From Photorhabdus akhurstii (lineage in GTDB: Bacteria > Pseudomonadota > Gammaproteobacteria > Enterobacterales > Enterobacteriaceae), in NCBI RefSeq assembly GCF_018448925.1, contig NZ_RCWE01000004.1:62001-126000 (forward strand): 64,000 bases of DNA, in the 5' to 3' direction. Position numbers and translations under genes: made by a program. This document shows, piece after piece, positions 25,973 to 34,605 of this stretch; position 1 is the first letter of the stretch, and each line of letters opens with the position of its first letter. The notes beneath the pieces are model-generated. The model saw only the letters and a program-made list of their open reading frames with translations. It was not told the DNA's origin and made no database searches.

Positions 25973-28374
25973 GTATGGAACTCCAAGAATGGGCGTTTCC
26001 GTGGAATGAACCCCGCCCGGCGATAGCGTCACCTTATCTTGATGATACTGATACTTTGTTATCAAAGGGTGAAATGACGTCCGAACATCCGCATGTAAAA
26101 AAATATCTCACCCGCTTGATAGAGCGGGATTTACTGCATAGCCAGGTCTTAACGCCTGCGCAACAGGAATCCCGCCGCCGATTTGCTTTACAAGAGAAAC
26201 AAGCTTATGAAGAAAGCCGGAGCTCGTGGCAAGAAACTGCCGCGGGCGTTGAGTCTTACTTGAACGAACAGCCGCATTTTATTAAATCGTATTTTCAGAA
26301 AAAAATAATCTGGTTACGGAAAAATCGCGGTACAAAACACAGCAATGCATTTTTACTGGGAACAGTTAAGAGTGCATTGCTGCGTTTAGATGCGGTCAGA
26401 GAAAAACAGGGCGTCAAACCTTACTGTGAGCTGGCTGCTTATTATCAGGGCGTTTTCCGCCATCTTGCCGAAATGAATAAGCGCCGGATTAAATCGCTGG
26501 CGAATGAAATTGCGGCACGCGTCAATGAGATGTTTTGTACTGAGACCGAAGACGAAAACGGCGATACCGCAGAGATATCTCATGATGACTTCTTGTTGAT
26601 ATATTACAATATTGCCGCAGAAGTCTATTCTTTGCATATTATCCCGCCGCGACTGTCTCCATTTTCTGCAATGGCAAGAATGATTGATGCGACGTGGTGG
26701 GAACGTCAACTCTGGCGTCTGCGCTGTGACTGGCGAGAAAGTCAGTTACGCGCCGCAAATCAGGTGAATAAAAAGGCCCATCCCTACTTAAGTTACGAAG
26801 CCGTATCAGACTGGCAGGAACAGCGTCGCCGCAATACCGAGTTCTTTAAAGCGCACGATTTGGTTGATGAAGCCGGTAACGTGGTTTCGTTAGAAAGCAT
26901 GGTTTATGCCAGTATCAGTAATCCGGTTTTGCGCCGGCACGAATTGATGACAAGAATGCAAGGCATTGAGTTTGTCGCGCAAGAGCGTGGCGACGTCGGC
27001 GTTTTTTATACCATCACTTGCCCATCAAAGTATCACGCCAATAATCACAGCGGGCACGCTAACCCCAAATGGAATCATTCAACACCGGTTCAGGCACAAC
27101 GCTATTTACGCAAAGTGTGGGCTAACATTGGCTCAAAACTCGATCGCGACGGATTGCGAATTTATGGCTTCCGGGTTGTTGAGCCGCATCATGACAGTAC
27201 CCCGCATTGGCATTTATTGCTGTTTATGCGCCCGAATGAGCGTAAAGCTATTACGGATATTATGCGTAGCTATGCGATCAAAGAAGACCGGCAAGAACTG
27301 GGTAAGCGAACAGGTGCCCGGTTTACGGCCAAAAAACTCGATCCAAAAAAAGGCAGTGCCACTGCTTACGTGGCTAAGTACATTTCGAAAAATATCGATG
27401 GTTACGCGCTTGATGGCGAGCGTGATAAAGAAACTGGCAAGCCACTAAAAGAGACGGCTAAATTCGCGATGGCTTGGGCGTCACGTTATCGCATTCGTCA
27501 GTATCAAGCTATTGGTACGCCGCCAGTTACTGTCTGGCGTGAACTGAGAAAACTCAGCAATCAATTGACGTCAGTATTAAAAATTTCGGGCGAGTTTAAG
27601 CGCGGGCAAGCGCTGTTAAGCGATCCGATGATGGATGCTGTTACTGCCGCAGCCGATGCGGGGTGTTTCGCTACTTACATTATGAAGCAGGGCGGCGTAC
27701 TAATTCCGCGCAAAGATTACGCAGTTCATCTTGCGTATCAGCAAAATGATGAACCTAACGCTTATGGCGAAACCGTCGATAAGATTTACGGTATTTATTC
27801 CCCCCGGCTGGGCGAAGATTCCCGGGTTTGCACCCGTCTTACAAAATGGAAAATTGTCTCTAAGAAAACTAACTCCAGCTCTAACAACTCTGATGCTGAA
27901 TCCGTGGGTTTGTCTTTTGGGTCTTTGTCTTTTAGCGGCCCCGCCGCCCCTTGGAGTTCTGTCAATAACTCTCCGGTAGTTCAAAATTCAAGCAAAATTA
28001 AGAGAGAAATTGACAGACATTACGACGAGCTATTGGTGAATGAGTTTCATCAAAACTACCCGATGATGCCTTTTGATGAAAAAGTGAAACGGATTTATGA
28101 GTCGGCATCGCTCAATAACATCGAAATGGACGATTTTTTAGCCCGCTCATTACTTGATGGAGGAAATATTATCGTCAATGACGAACATTATTGCTTATCT
28201 ATGTTTGGTTATTTGCAGAAAGAAACCAAACAACATAGAAAAAGCGTAAAAACAATCATGAACAGGTTAAATGATAGATTGGGTAACACTATCAATCTTA
28301 ACGATATTTTTCATGATCCAAAGATGCATTACTCTGTCATGTTAAAAAACATTGGCCGTGATGCGTTGTTGTAA
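25969..28374 (+). CDS. A: Replication endonuclease gpA (HUH-type, rolling circle)
   Basis: An 801-residue P2 gpA family protein. The metal-binding HUH motif is PHWHLLLF (His413 and His415), and the catalytic tyrosine pair lies in AYVAKYISKN (Tyr467 and Tyr471), the same YxxxY spacing as P2. It nicks the origin, which in P2 lies inside the A gene, and stays attached to the 5' end. GTG 25969 is chosen because GGGAG lies 7 bases upstream; an ATG 6 bases later is less well spaced. The region beyond residue 640 is Ser/Asn-rich then charged and is likely variable. Confidence 0.93.
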   Translation: MSMELQEWAFPWNEPRPAIASPYLDDTDTLLSKGEMTSEHPHVKKYLTRLIERDLLHSQVLTPAQQESRRRFALQEKQAYEESRSSWQETAAGVESYLNEQPHFIKSYFQKKIIWLRKNRGTKHSNAFLLGTVKSALLRLDAVREKQGVKPYCELAAYYQGVFRHLAEMNKRRIKSLANEIAARVNEMFCTETEDENGDTAEISHDDFLLIYYNIAAEVYSLHIIPPRLSPFSAMARMIDATWWERQLWRLRCDWRESQLRAANQVNKKAHPYLSYEAVSDWQEQRRRNTEFFKAHDLVDEAGNVVSLESMVYASISNPVLRRHELMTRMQGIEFVAQERGDVGVFYTITCPSKYHANNHSGHANPKWNHSTPVQAQRYLRKVWANIGSKLDRDGLRIYGFRVVEPHHDSTPHWHLLLFMRPNERKAITDIMRSYAIKEDRQELGKRTGARFTAKKLDPKKGSATAYVAKYISKNIDGYALDGERDKETGKPLKETAKFAMAWASRYRIRQYQAIGTPPVTVWRELRKLSNQLTSVLKISGEFKRGQALLSDPMMDAVTAAADAGCFATYIMKQGGVLIPRKDYAVHLAYQQNDEPNAYGETVDKIYGIYSPRLGEDSRVCTRLTKWKIVSKKTNSSSNNSDAESVGLSFGSLSFSGPAAPWSSVNNSPVVQNSSKIKREIDRHYDELLVNEFHQNYPMMPFDEKVKRIYESASLNNIEMDDFLARSLLDGGNIIVNDEHYCLSMFGYLQKETKQHRKSVKTIMNRLNDRLGNTINLNDIFHDPKMHYSVMLKNIGRDALL

Positions 28375-28400
28375 ACTACTTACATAATGATGAGGTAAAA

Positions 28401-28997
28401 ATGAAAGATTTAATGATTCACTTAGAAACACTGGGAACGGGTCCCGACGCGGTAATCGTATCAATCGGTGCTGTATTTTTTGAACCAGCCAAAGTCGAAT
28501 TCGGTTTTGGTCATACATTTTATGCGGTTGTTAATCTTGCGAGTGCAATGAATACTGGCGGAAAAATCGACGCGCATTCTATAAAATGGTGGTTGAGTCA
28601 ACCCAAACACGTGAGATCTGAAATTAAACGGGGAACGTCTCATATTGCCACTGTTTTACGTGAACTCAGCGATTTTGTCTGTGAAGATGAAGCATACTTA
28701 CGAGTGCGAGTATGGGGTAACGCCGGGTTTGATAATGTTATTCTTCGCTCTGCCTATGAACGTTGTAATATTCCGGCATTCTGGCGTAACTATGACGACA
28801 GAGATGTAAGAACGATTATCGATGTGGGCGAATTAATGGGGATTGACTTAAAGAAAGAGGCATCACTGATAAATACTCTTTACGTTAGGGTTGGGCGGTT
28901 TAGTCTTCATAACAATGGATTAGATAATGCCATTGAACAGGCTAAGTTTGTGTCTGTTGTTTATCAAAAATTAACAGCGGGAAAAGATAATGACTGA
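28401..28997 (+). CDS. DEDD-family exonuclease-like protein with altered first catalytic residue
   Basis: A 198-residue protein of the phage 3'-5' exonuclease family usually beginning DLMIDLETLG. Other landmarks are IVSIGAVFFEP, WGNAGFDNVILRSAYER and HNNGLDNAIEQAKFV. At residue 7 the first catalytic Asp is His (MIHLETLG, codon CAC at 28419-28421, one base from GAC), so metal binding should be impaired. It could be inactive, or have taken another role. It is 26 bases after gpA and overlaps the next gene by 8 bases. Confidence 0.8.
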   Translation: MKDLMIHLETLGTGPDAVIVSIGAVFFEPAKVEFGFGHTFYAVVNLASAMNTGGKIDAHSIKWWLSQPKHVRSEIKRGTSHIATVLRELSDFVCEDEAYLRVRVWGNAGFDNVILRSAYERCNIPAFWRNYDDRDVRTIIDVGELMGIDLKKEASLINTLYVRVGRFSLHNNGLDNAIEQAKFVSVVYQKLTAGKDND

Positions 28998-29247
28998 CCA
29001 TTCAAAAACCCAAGCTATAAGTAGCGTTCTGTCAGAAATGACAAAGCAGGATGAACTCTGGGGCGCTGACCGCGATCATGACCCGTTCGTATGGGCTTCA
29101 ATTTTGGGCGAGGAAATAGGCGAGTTTAACCAGGCTATTCTTCATGATCAGTTTGGTGGCGGTCACGCAGGAACGGCAAGAGATGAAGCGGTACAGATTG
29201 CCGCCGTCGCGCTGCAAATTATTGAGTATTACGACCGTAAAAATTGA
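28990..29247 (+). CDS. MazG-like nucleotide pyrophosphohydrolase
   Basis: An 85-residue all-helical protein. The metal-binding pattern is partly visible: ILGEEIGEFNQAIL (EExxE) and RDEAVQIAAVALQIIEYY (ExxD-like Glu/Asp positions). Phage MazG-like proteins are thought to hydrolyse nucleotides or ppGpp-type alarmones. It ends the early operon: a strong terminator follows 6 bases after the stop. Confidence 0.75.
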   Translation: MTDHSKTQAISSVLSEMTKQDELWGADRDHDPFVWASILGEEIGEFNQAILHDQFGGGHAGTARDEAVQIAAVALQIIEYYDRKN

Positions 29248-29253
29248 CCAAAT

Positions 29254-29278
29254 AGCCCGTTTATACGGGCTGTTTTTT
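29254..29278 (+). terminator. Rho-independent terminator of the early operon
   Basis: AGCCCGT-TTAT-ACGGGCT forms a 7-base-pair stem followed by GTTTTTT. It closes the cox-to-MazG operon and isolates the cargo genes at 29431-30410, which need their own promoter. Confidence 0.88.
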
Positions 29279-29430
29279 GCATTAAATGACGAATAAGTTA
29301 TGCTTAAAGAAGCAAGGACGTTAACTGGCTAAAATGAACTTAACTGTCTTGTTGTTGTCTAACGTCATATAAGCTCTGTTGAGTTGTGTACATAGGTGTA
29401 TGATTTATTTGAAAATAGGAGGTAACTATT

Positions 29431-29619
29431 ATGTCATTTGCATTAGATCCGACCGAACGCCTCGCCCGGGTTCTGAAAGAAAATAAGAGAAAATTTGCGG
29501 TAAGTAAAGATGGCTATGTCTCTATCGACTTGAATAATAAAGAAGTGATTTCTGAGATAAAACAACGGTTTGAAAAGTTTGAAGAAATGGAACACAGTTT
29601 TGTACAGGGAAGTAAATGA
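29431..29619 (+). CDS. Hypothetical small protein, first gene of the A-cos cargo pair
   Basis: A 62-residue charged protein (LDPTERLARVLKENKRKFAVSKDGYVSIDLNNKEVISEIKQRFEKFEEME) with a good GGAGG ribosome site. Its stop overlaps the next start by 4 bases (ATGA). It has its own promoter region after the early terminator. I do not recognise the family. In P2 this place, between A and cos, holds ORF91, tin and old, of which tin and old exclude other phages. Confidence 0.65.
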   Translation: MSFALDPTERLARVLKENKRKFAVSKDGYVSIDLNNKEVISEIKQRFEKFEEMEHSFVQGSK

Positions 29620-30410
29620 ACACAATACTTATCGCAATCATACTTATTAGTGGTTACATTTACGTCAATTTATCATTATCAACAAGGTATAAATATAAGC
29701 GTTCCGAGGGTTGGGACGCTTATTTTTTTGTCGCTACGTGGGGTGTTGTGTTTGTTTTTGGGGCCTGGTTCCTCTGTTCACTTCTGAGCGCAGCAGGTTT
29801 GTTTCGCTGGCTGATCAATTCAATGCTGCATTGGAAAGCCGATGTTTTCCAACAATTTTTCCCGATTTCTTTCGAAAAAGACAGTAATCATCTTAAGGAG
29901 TTAAAGGTTACGGTCTGGGGATTGGTATCGATTGGCCTTGCAAGTCTCTTCGGATATCTGAGCAAGCGTAAAACAGAAAAAGGTGATCGTCGGTTCGACG
30001 CGTTGGCTCGCGCCGTGGGGAACAACCCTGTTGAAAATATGTTGATGGAAGCTTCTGTCAGGCAATTTCCGGTTATTGTCACTTTAAGTTCAAGAAAATT
30101 CTATGTCGGGATTGTATCATGTCCGGCTTTTGAACATGGCGATTGTCATCATATAGAGTTGTTGCCACTATGGAGCGGTTATCGTGATAAAGACACATTA
30201 ACGATCAACATAACAACTAACTATCGTCGCCATTATATTGAGAGTATCGGCGGGCTTGCGTTAAGTGATTTTCGAACGCTTATCGATAAAAGTGTAATAG
30301 AATCAATATCTTTTTTTGATCCTCACACTTACTCTATTTTTAAACAGCACGAAGAATATGACAAGCAAGCATGTAAATCACTCGATCACAACTTTCAGCC
30401 GCGAAAATAG
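29616..30410 (+). CDS. Hypothetical two- to four-pass membrane protein (cargo gene)
   Basis: A 264-residue protein. Hydrophobic segments lie at residues 3-20 (ILIAIILISGYIYVNLSL), 36-65 (AYFFVATWGVVFVFGAWFLCSLLSAAG) and near 102-118 (VWGLVSIGLASLFGYLS). A cytosolic domain of about 140 residues follows, with FPVIVTLSSRKFYVGIVSCPAFEHGDCHHIELLPLWSGYRDKDTLTI, a beta-rich piece. Not recognised. It is coupled to the preceding gene, followed by a terminator, and lies where P2 carries phage-exclusion genes, so anti-phage defence or lysogenic conversion is a reasonable but unproven idea. Confidence 0.75.
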   Translation: MNTILIAIILISGYIYVNLSLSTRYKYKRSEGWDAYFFVATWGVVFVFGAWFLCSLLSAAGLFRWLINSMLHWKADVFQQFFPISFEKDSNHLKELKVTVWGLVSIGLASLFGYLSKRKTEKGDRRFDALARAVGNNPVENMLMEASVRQFPVIVTLSSRKFYVGIVSCPAFEHGDCHHIELLPLWSGYRDKDTLTINITTNYRRHYIESIGGLALSDFRTLIDKSVIESISFFDPHTYSIFKQHEEYDKQACKSLDHNFQPRK

Positions 30411-30442
30411 TCACCGCATAGCATAAATAGAGAGATAAATTA

Positions 30443-30467
30443 GGTTGCAGTCGCAGCCTTTTATTTT
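30443..30467 (+). terminator. Terminator after the cargo membrane protein
   Basis: GGTTGC-AGTC-GCAGCC (one G-T wobble) is followed by TTTTATTTT. It ends the two-gene cargo operon before cos. Confidence 0.7.
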
Positions 30468-30632
30468 CTTGATTACCTCTTAATATTCTTAAATTTATCT
30501 CACAAATTCCTTGCACAAATCTGCATAATTTTGCACAATAACCACCACGCCAGTAATTCCCTCCCACGCCAGACCCGGCAAGACTTCATCCACTCCGCAC
30601 AATTGCACAAAAACGCCCCCTTTTTGCGTGCG

Positions 30633-30651
30633 GGCGAGGCGGGGGAGCAAG
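30633..30651. other. cos: Probable cos site
   Basis: GGCGAGGCGGGGGAGCAAG is nearly the same as the 19-base P2 cohesive end GGCGAGGCGGGGAAAGCAC: the first 12 bases are identical. It lies between the A side of the genome and gene Q, exactly the P2 position. The terminase (genes P and M) would cut here. Confidence 0.85.
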
Positions 30652-30849
30652 CGCGAGCCAAGAGGGGTATTAGCAGGTTACTTTGGTGATCTCGGTAATC
30701 GCGAAATAGGCCGCTGATACCGCGTCAGAGCCGCACAGAGATGCGGATGTCATAACGTTCAAGGCGGGGACGGAAAAGAAAGAAAATGAACACAGCGCGA
30801 TTGAGTGACGATTAAATGCGTTGTGTCCGTGGAAAGGTTGGTTTGGTAG

Positions 30850-31881
30850 TTATTTGTTGCTGTTCAACGCATCAAGCAAAGCGTAGCGATTGAATTGCAC
30901 AACGGCTTCACCCGCCCAATCATTGACTGACTTCAAGCTTTCAATAATGGGGCTAAGTTCGTTGATAGAAAAAACTTTCGCCGCTTTCTCAATATCCCCG
31001 AAGTTACCCCCACTCGTGGGAACAATCCCCATCAATTGCGGCGGTACGCGGTGCATAGCTAGCATGTCGTCGCGGGTGGCTTCTTTAACGTTAGTAAATT
31101 CATCTTTGGCGCTGATTTGGCTGAATGGTAGGATTTGCAATCCGTCTTTTTTCCCGTTAGCTGCATAGACAAACAGGTTCTTGAATGCGCCCTCTCGCCG
31201 CGATTTTTGCAACGCGGTTTTCAGATTGTCTACGCCTCTGGGATCAGCCAGTGCATCGGTCAGATAGACAATAACGCCGGCATGACTGCCGTTTTCGTAA
31301 TAGTTCATTCTGAATGCGGTTGCCGAGCGGTTGAGGTTTGCCGAGAGAAGACCGGCCAGGTACTCGGGTAAACCGTAAATTTCTTGATGAATGTCGGGGT
31401 TCATCAGATGAAAAATACTGCCCGCCTTGAATTCAAATTCTTGTAGCCAGCTTTGTACGAACCAGTATTTGTCGATTTCTTCTCCCCGTCGTGTGTACTT
31501 TGCTGGCGTGTGCTTGAGCTTTAACAGTCCGCCAACTCGATTCATTCGCTTTTCAAGATAGGCATTACCAAATACCAAATAATCCAGTACATAGGCGGCC
31601 ATGTCCTGTCGTGACAATAACGGGTGAGGTTTAAAGCAGCTCATGATCACATTACGTTTAAAAAATAGGGGCGACTGATGGTAAACCGCCGCCGAAAATG
31701 CGCGTGCCAGCCCATAAAAATCAATGGGGGTTTCATACCAGCGGCCATTTTTGGCGCATTCCATGCAATCAAGCAGATCCCAACCGGATGTCATTGGCGT
31801 GGGCGTATCAAAAGTAAATGCCGCGCACTGTGCCGCGTCGTCGCTAATGGTATTCGTTACTTCGGGTAGATATGTGTGCAT
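30850..31881 (-). CDS. Q: Portal protein gpQ
   Basis: A 343-residue P2 gpQ family portal protein (phage portal, PBSX type). Family-like stretches include SPLFFKRNVIMSCFKPHPLLSR, MNYYENGSHAGVIVYLTD and MHRVPPQLMGIVPTSGGNFGDIEKA. Twelve copies form the ring through which DNA enters the capsid. It is transcribed leftward with gene P, 2 bases after P ends. Confidence 0.95.
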   Translation of the reverse strand: MHTYLPEVTNTISDDAAQCAAFTFDTPTPMTSGWDLLDCMECAKNGRWYETPIDFYGLARAFSAAVYHQSPLFFKRNVIMSCFKPHPLLSRQDMAAYVLDYLVFGNAYLEKRMNRVGGLLKLKHTPAKYTRRGEEIDKYWFVQSWLQEFEFKAGSIFHLMNPDIHQEIYGLPEYLAGLLSANLNRSATAFRMNYYENGSHAGVIVYLTDALADPRGVDNLKTALQKSRREGAFKNLFVYAANGKKDGLQILPFSQISAKDEFTNVKEATRDDMLAMHRVPPQLMGIVPTSGGNFGDIEKAAKVFSINELSPIIESLKSVNDWAGEAVVQFNRYALLDALNSNK

Positions 31882-31883
31882 GA

Positions 31884-33599
31884 TTAAAACTCCGTTACAA
31901 AAGACTCATTAGTGCCTGCGTCGCTGGATATGGGTTCCCCGTACAGAACATTCATCACAGCCCAAGCAATGTCACCATGATCAATGCCGCGTGTGCGGTC
32001 GGCGTCATAAGTCACAACACCGCCCTGTGTAATTATTTTCTTAATAGACATAAACGAAGTAGCGACTTGTTTCATGCCGGCATCGTATTCAAATCGGCCG
32101 GAACGGATTAGCATTTGTGCTTTCATCACCAGAAGACGTTTAAGCGGCGCGGAATATTTCAATAGGGTTGCTGCCGGGAACCATTTACAAACCAGTTCAT
32201 GCACGGCTTCGCCGGTACCGCCGGTACCGTCTATCGTGATCCCTTGCACGTTATAGCGCTCAGTGAGTTTGCGAATTTCTTCGGCTTGCTTCTCAAAAGC
32301 CATACCGCGGCATTGCAGCGCTTCAATGACTCGCCATTTACCGCCACTGATAGCAGGCGGTGACATCACAACCAGTCCTAAGCCGTCACCGTTACCCCCG
32401 GTACCGGTCGGATCCGCGCCGATATAGACGGGTTTGCGTCCTAGCGGCCGCAGCGCATAGGGTTTCCAGTCCGGCCAGACATTATCGTTGTAACCGTCAA
32501 CACCGCATTTAATCACTTCGTTATAGTCAAAAGCTCGTTCACCCGATTTAACAAAAATGCAGCGGTAAAGATTATCAAAATCCCCAGGGTTGTTTTCACT
32601 CTCGATTTCTTCTAAATCAACAAGATTCAGACCTGCCGCGATAGCGTCATGAATAGTCACGATCTGTCGCCAAATGTTATCCCCGCACAATACACCATGT
32701 TGTAATGTGGCATGACTGGTATCAATAACAACTTGTTTCTTGCCGGGGCGGGCTTTATTAAAAAAGTCCCCTGTCCAGAACGGATATCCCTCGTGTTCCT
32801 CGCTGGACGGTACCGAAAAATAAGTTCGTCTTAATCCTATGTGGGTTGCCATTCCCGCTGCAACTTTGCGCAGGTTCATAAAATTGCTGACCCAAAAGAA
32901 TTCATCGAAATAGAGATCGCCGGTATAGGATTGCGCATTAGCAGCCGATGTACCGAGAAAATAGAGTGTTGCCCCGTTTGACAAAATAATCTCGTCACCG
33001 CCTTTGAGCTCAACACCGACTTGCCGCGCGGCAACACGGATAAATTTCTTGAACTGATATGCCTGCGCCCGGCTGGCAGACAAAAAAATCTGATTATTGC
33101 CGGTTTCCAGCGCGGTGATCAGCGCTTCACGGGCAAAATACCACGTGGCCCCAATTTGCCGCGATTTTAATATCATGCGGTTGCGGCGGTCTTTCTGTTT
33201 GTACCAGCGTTTTTGATACTCAAACAGGGATTCATAGACCAATGCCCGCAATTCAACGATTTGTTCATCACTAAAGTGATTTTTCGGGGTTTTTGCTTTT
33301 TTCTTCCCTTCTTTTTTGGCTTCAGCGCGATCGAAACGTTCCAACTGGCGATAAAGAAAATCCAGCGTCTTGAAGTCATGCGGTGTCAGGGTTTCTTTCG
33401 CCTGTAATCGTAATATTTTTACGTGAAGCTCGCCGTTGACGCGCTCGATGGGGTTGGCTTCATCCCATTTATCGCGCCGCCGCCAGGAGTAAATCGTGTT
33501 CGCACTGACGCCCAGCTGTTTTGCTATTTGCGAAACGCTGTAGGCTTGCCAGTACAGGCTTTTGGCTTCATATCGAGGATCATGTTCTGTCGTCATCAT
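31884..33599 (-). CDS. P: Terminase ATPase subunit gpP
   Basis: A 571-residue large terminase. The N-terminus has a helix-turn-helix (YSVSQIAKQLGVSANTIYSWRRRDKWDE); the ATPase region includes LKSRQIGATWYFAREAL as the Walker A-like segment and the DEFFW box (GDLYFDEFFWVSN). The C-terminal part carries PVYIGADPTGTGGNGDGL, typical of the nuclease/RNase H-like fold. It packages DNA together with gpM. Leftward operon P-Q. Confidence 0.95.
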   Translation of the reverse strand: MMTTEHDPRYEAKSLYWQAYSVSQIAKQLGVSANTIYSWRRRDKWDEANPIERVNGELHVKILRLQAKETLTPHDFKTLDFLYRQLERFDRAEAKKEGKKKAKTPKNHFSDEQIVELRALVYESLFEYQKRWYKQKDRRNRMILKSRQIGATWYFAREALITALETGNNQIFLSASRAQAYQFKKFIRVAARQVGVELKGGDEIILSNGATLYFLGTSAANAQSYTGDLYFDEFFWVSNFMNLRKVAAGMATHIGLRRTYFSVPSSEEHEGYPFWTGDFFNKARPGKKQVVIDTSHATLQHGVLCGDNIWRQIVTIHDAIAAGLNLVDLEEIESENNPGDFDNLYRCIFVKSGERAFDYNEVIKCGVDGYNDNVWPDWKPYALRPLGRKPVYIGADPTGTGGNGDGLGLVVMSPPAISGGKWRVIEALQCRGMAFEKQAEEIRKLTERYNVQGITIDGTGGTGEAVHELVCKWFPAATLLKYSAPLKRLLVMKAQMLIRSGRFEYDAGMKQVATSFMSIKKIITQGGVVTYDADRTRGIDHGDIAWAVMNVLYGEPISSDAGTNESFVTEF

Positions 33600-33646
33600 G
33601 CCGCCACTTTCCCACAGCCCGCGCGTGCGCCGCTATGACTCCCGCC

Positions 33647-33664
33647 TGTCACAGTGCCACGACA
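33647..33664. promoter_or_regulatory. Ogr-type activator site between P and O
   Basis: TGT-N12-ACA (TGTCA...CGACA), the P2 Ogr/P4 Delta binding pattern, in the 145-base divergent region between P and O. P2 activator sites are centred near -55. Here the centre is 89 bases ahead of the O start and 56 ahead of the P start. Confidence 0.6.
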
Positions 33665-33744
33665 CGGCGAAAGCTTTGAGTCAAAAAGCCGTGGCTGCGA
33701 ACATAGCACCATCAAAAGTCAGAGGTCTTGTTGGAGAAGTGACT

Positions 33745-34584
33745 ATGCCAAAAACCATTAAATTAACGGTCTGCACGGAGGGAATGACGCTCAATGGCTT
33801 TGCCGTCACCCGCGAACAGATCCAACAAATGGCGGATAACTATAACCCCCGTCTGTATGCGGCACGTTTGAATCTGGAACACGTGAAAAGCCTGTATCCA
33901 GACAGCCTGTTTCGTCATTATGCCCTCGTCAAGTCAGCCGGTGCTTATGAAATCAAAGACGGTCCGCTACAGGGCAAGCTGGCGCTAGAAGTCACTGTGG
34001 AGTTGGACGAAGAGAAAGACGCGGCGGTGTTCAAGCTGAACCAGACCGGACAGAAGATCTTTTCCAGCATTGAATTTTACTCGTGCTTTCCTCAGACCCA
34101 GAGTGCTTATCTGACCGGGATTGCGTTGACCGATACGCCTGCCGCCGTGGGCACAGAGCTGATTAAATTAAGCGTTCAGGAACGTGGGTTACCAAGTAGC
34201 GATGACCGTTATTTGTCTGCTTCATTAGAAACCGCCGTCGAACTGATTGAAGGCGTAGAACAAAGCAATGCCGCCGATAAATCCATCGGTGAGAAGTTTG
34301 TGCTGTCCGTGAAAAAAGCACTGGGGCTGCGCCGCGATCATAACAACGCGGAATTAAACACCTTGCGGGAGATGGTGCAATTAACCGCTGAAAAATGCGG
34401 TGAAGCCCTTAATCAAGTGCAAAAGTTGTCCCAACTGGAAGTGCTATACACCAGTCAGTCGGAAAAAATCACTGCGCTTGAAAATGAACTCTCTACGCTG
34501 AAAAACCAACTCAGCCAGCAGGATAATTCATCAACACATCGACCACTGGCAAATGGTTCAACCCAAGTGTTAGCCGATTATTAA
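33745..34584 (+). CDS. O: Capsid scaffolding protein/protease gpO
   Basis: A 279-residue P2 gpO. The N-terminal protease part keeps CTEGMTLNGFAVTREQIQQMADNYNP, LEHVKSLYPDS (His) and KIFSSIEFYS (Ser), fitting the family's Asp-His-Ser triad. A coiled, acidic scaffolding region makes the C-terminus (NTLREMVQL...LENELSTLKNQLSQQ). ATG 33745 has a GGAG site; the frame is open upstream but without such a site. It directs capsid assembly and cleaves capsid proteins. Confidence 0.92.
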   Translation: MPKTIKLTVCTEGMTLNGFAVTREQIQQMADNYNPRLYAARLNLEHVKSLYPDSLFRHYALVKSAGAYEIKDGPLQGKLALEVTVELDEEKDAAVFKLNQTGQKIFSSIEFYSCFPQTQSAYLTGIALTDTPAAVGTELIKLSVQERGLPSSDDRYLSASLETAVELIEGVEQSNAADKSIGEKFVLSVKKALGLRRDHNNAELNTLREMVQLTAEKCGEALNQVQKLSQLEVLYTSQSEKITALENELSTLKNQLSQQDNSSTHRPLANGSTQVLADY

Positions 34585-34605
34585 TTGCTTACAGGAATTT
34601 TATCT

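Larger units (their letters stand above)
30411..30849. other. Non-coding packaging region between cargo genes and portal gene
   Basis: A gene-free 439-base region. It contains a terminator, four copies of GCACAA at 30512, 30532, 30597 and 30604, and a cos-like GC-rich element at 30633. The repeats resemble short recognition elements clustered beside phage cos sites and could be bound by the terminase; that is inference. Confidence 0.6.

Noticed and set aside
33562-33744. Upstream extension of the gpO reading frame
   Set aside because: It runs back over the P start and the Ogr-type site; ATG 33745 has the ribosome site and matches the family start.
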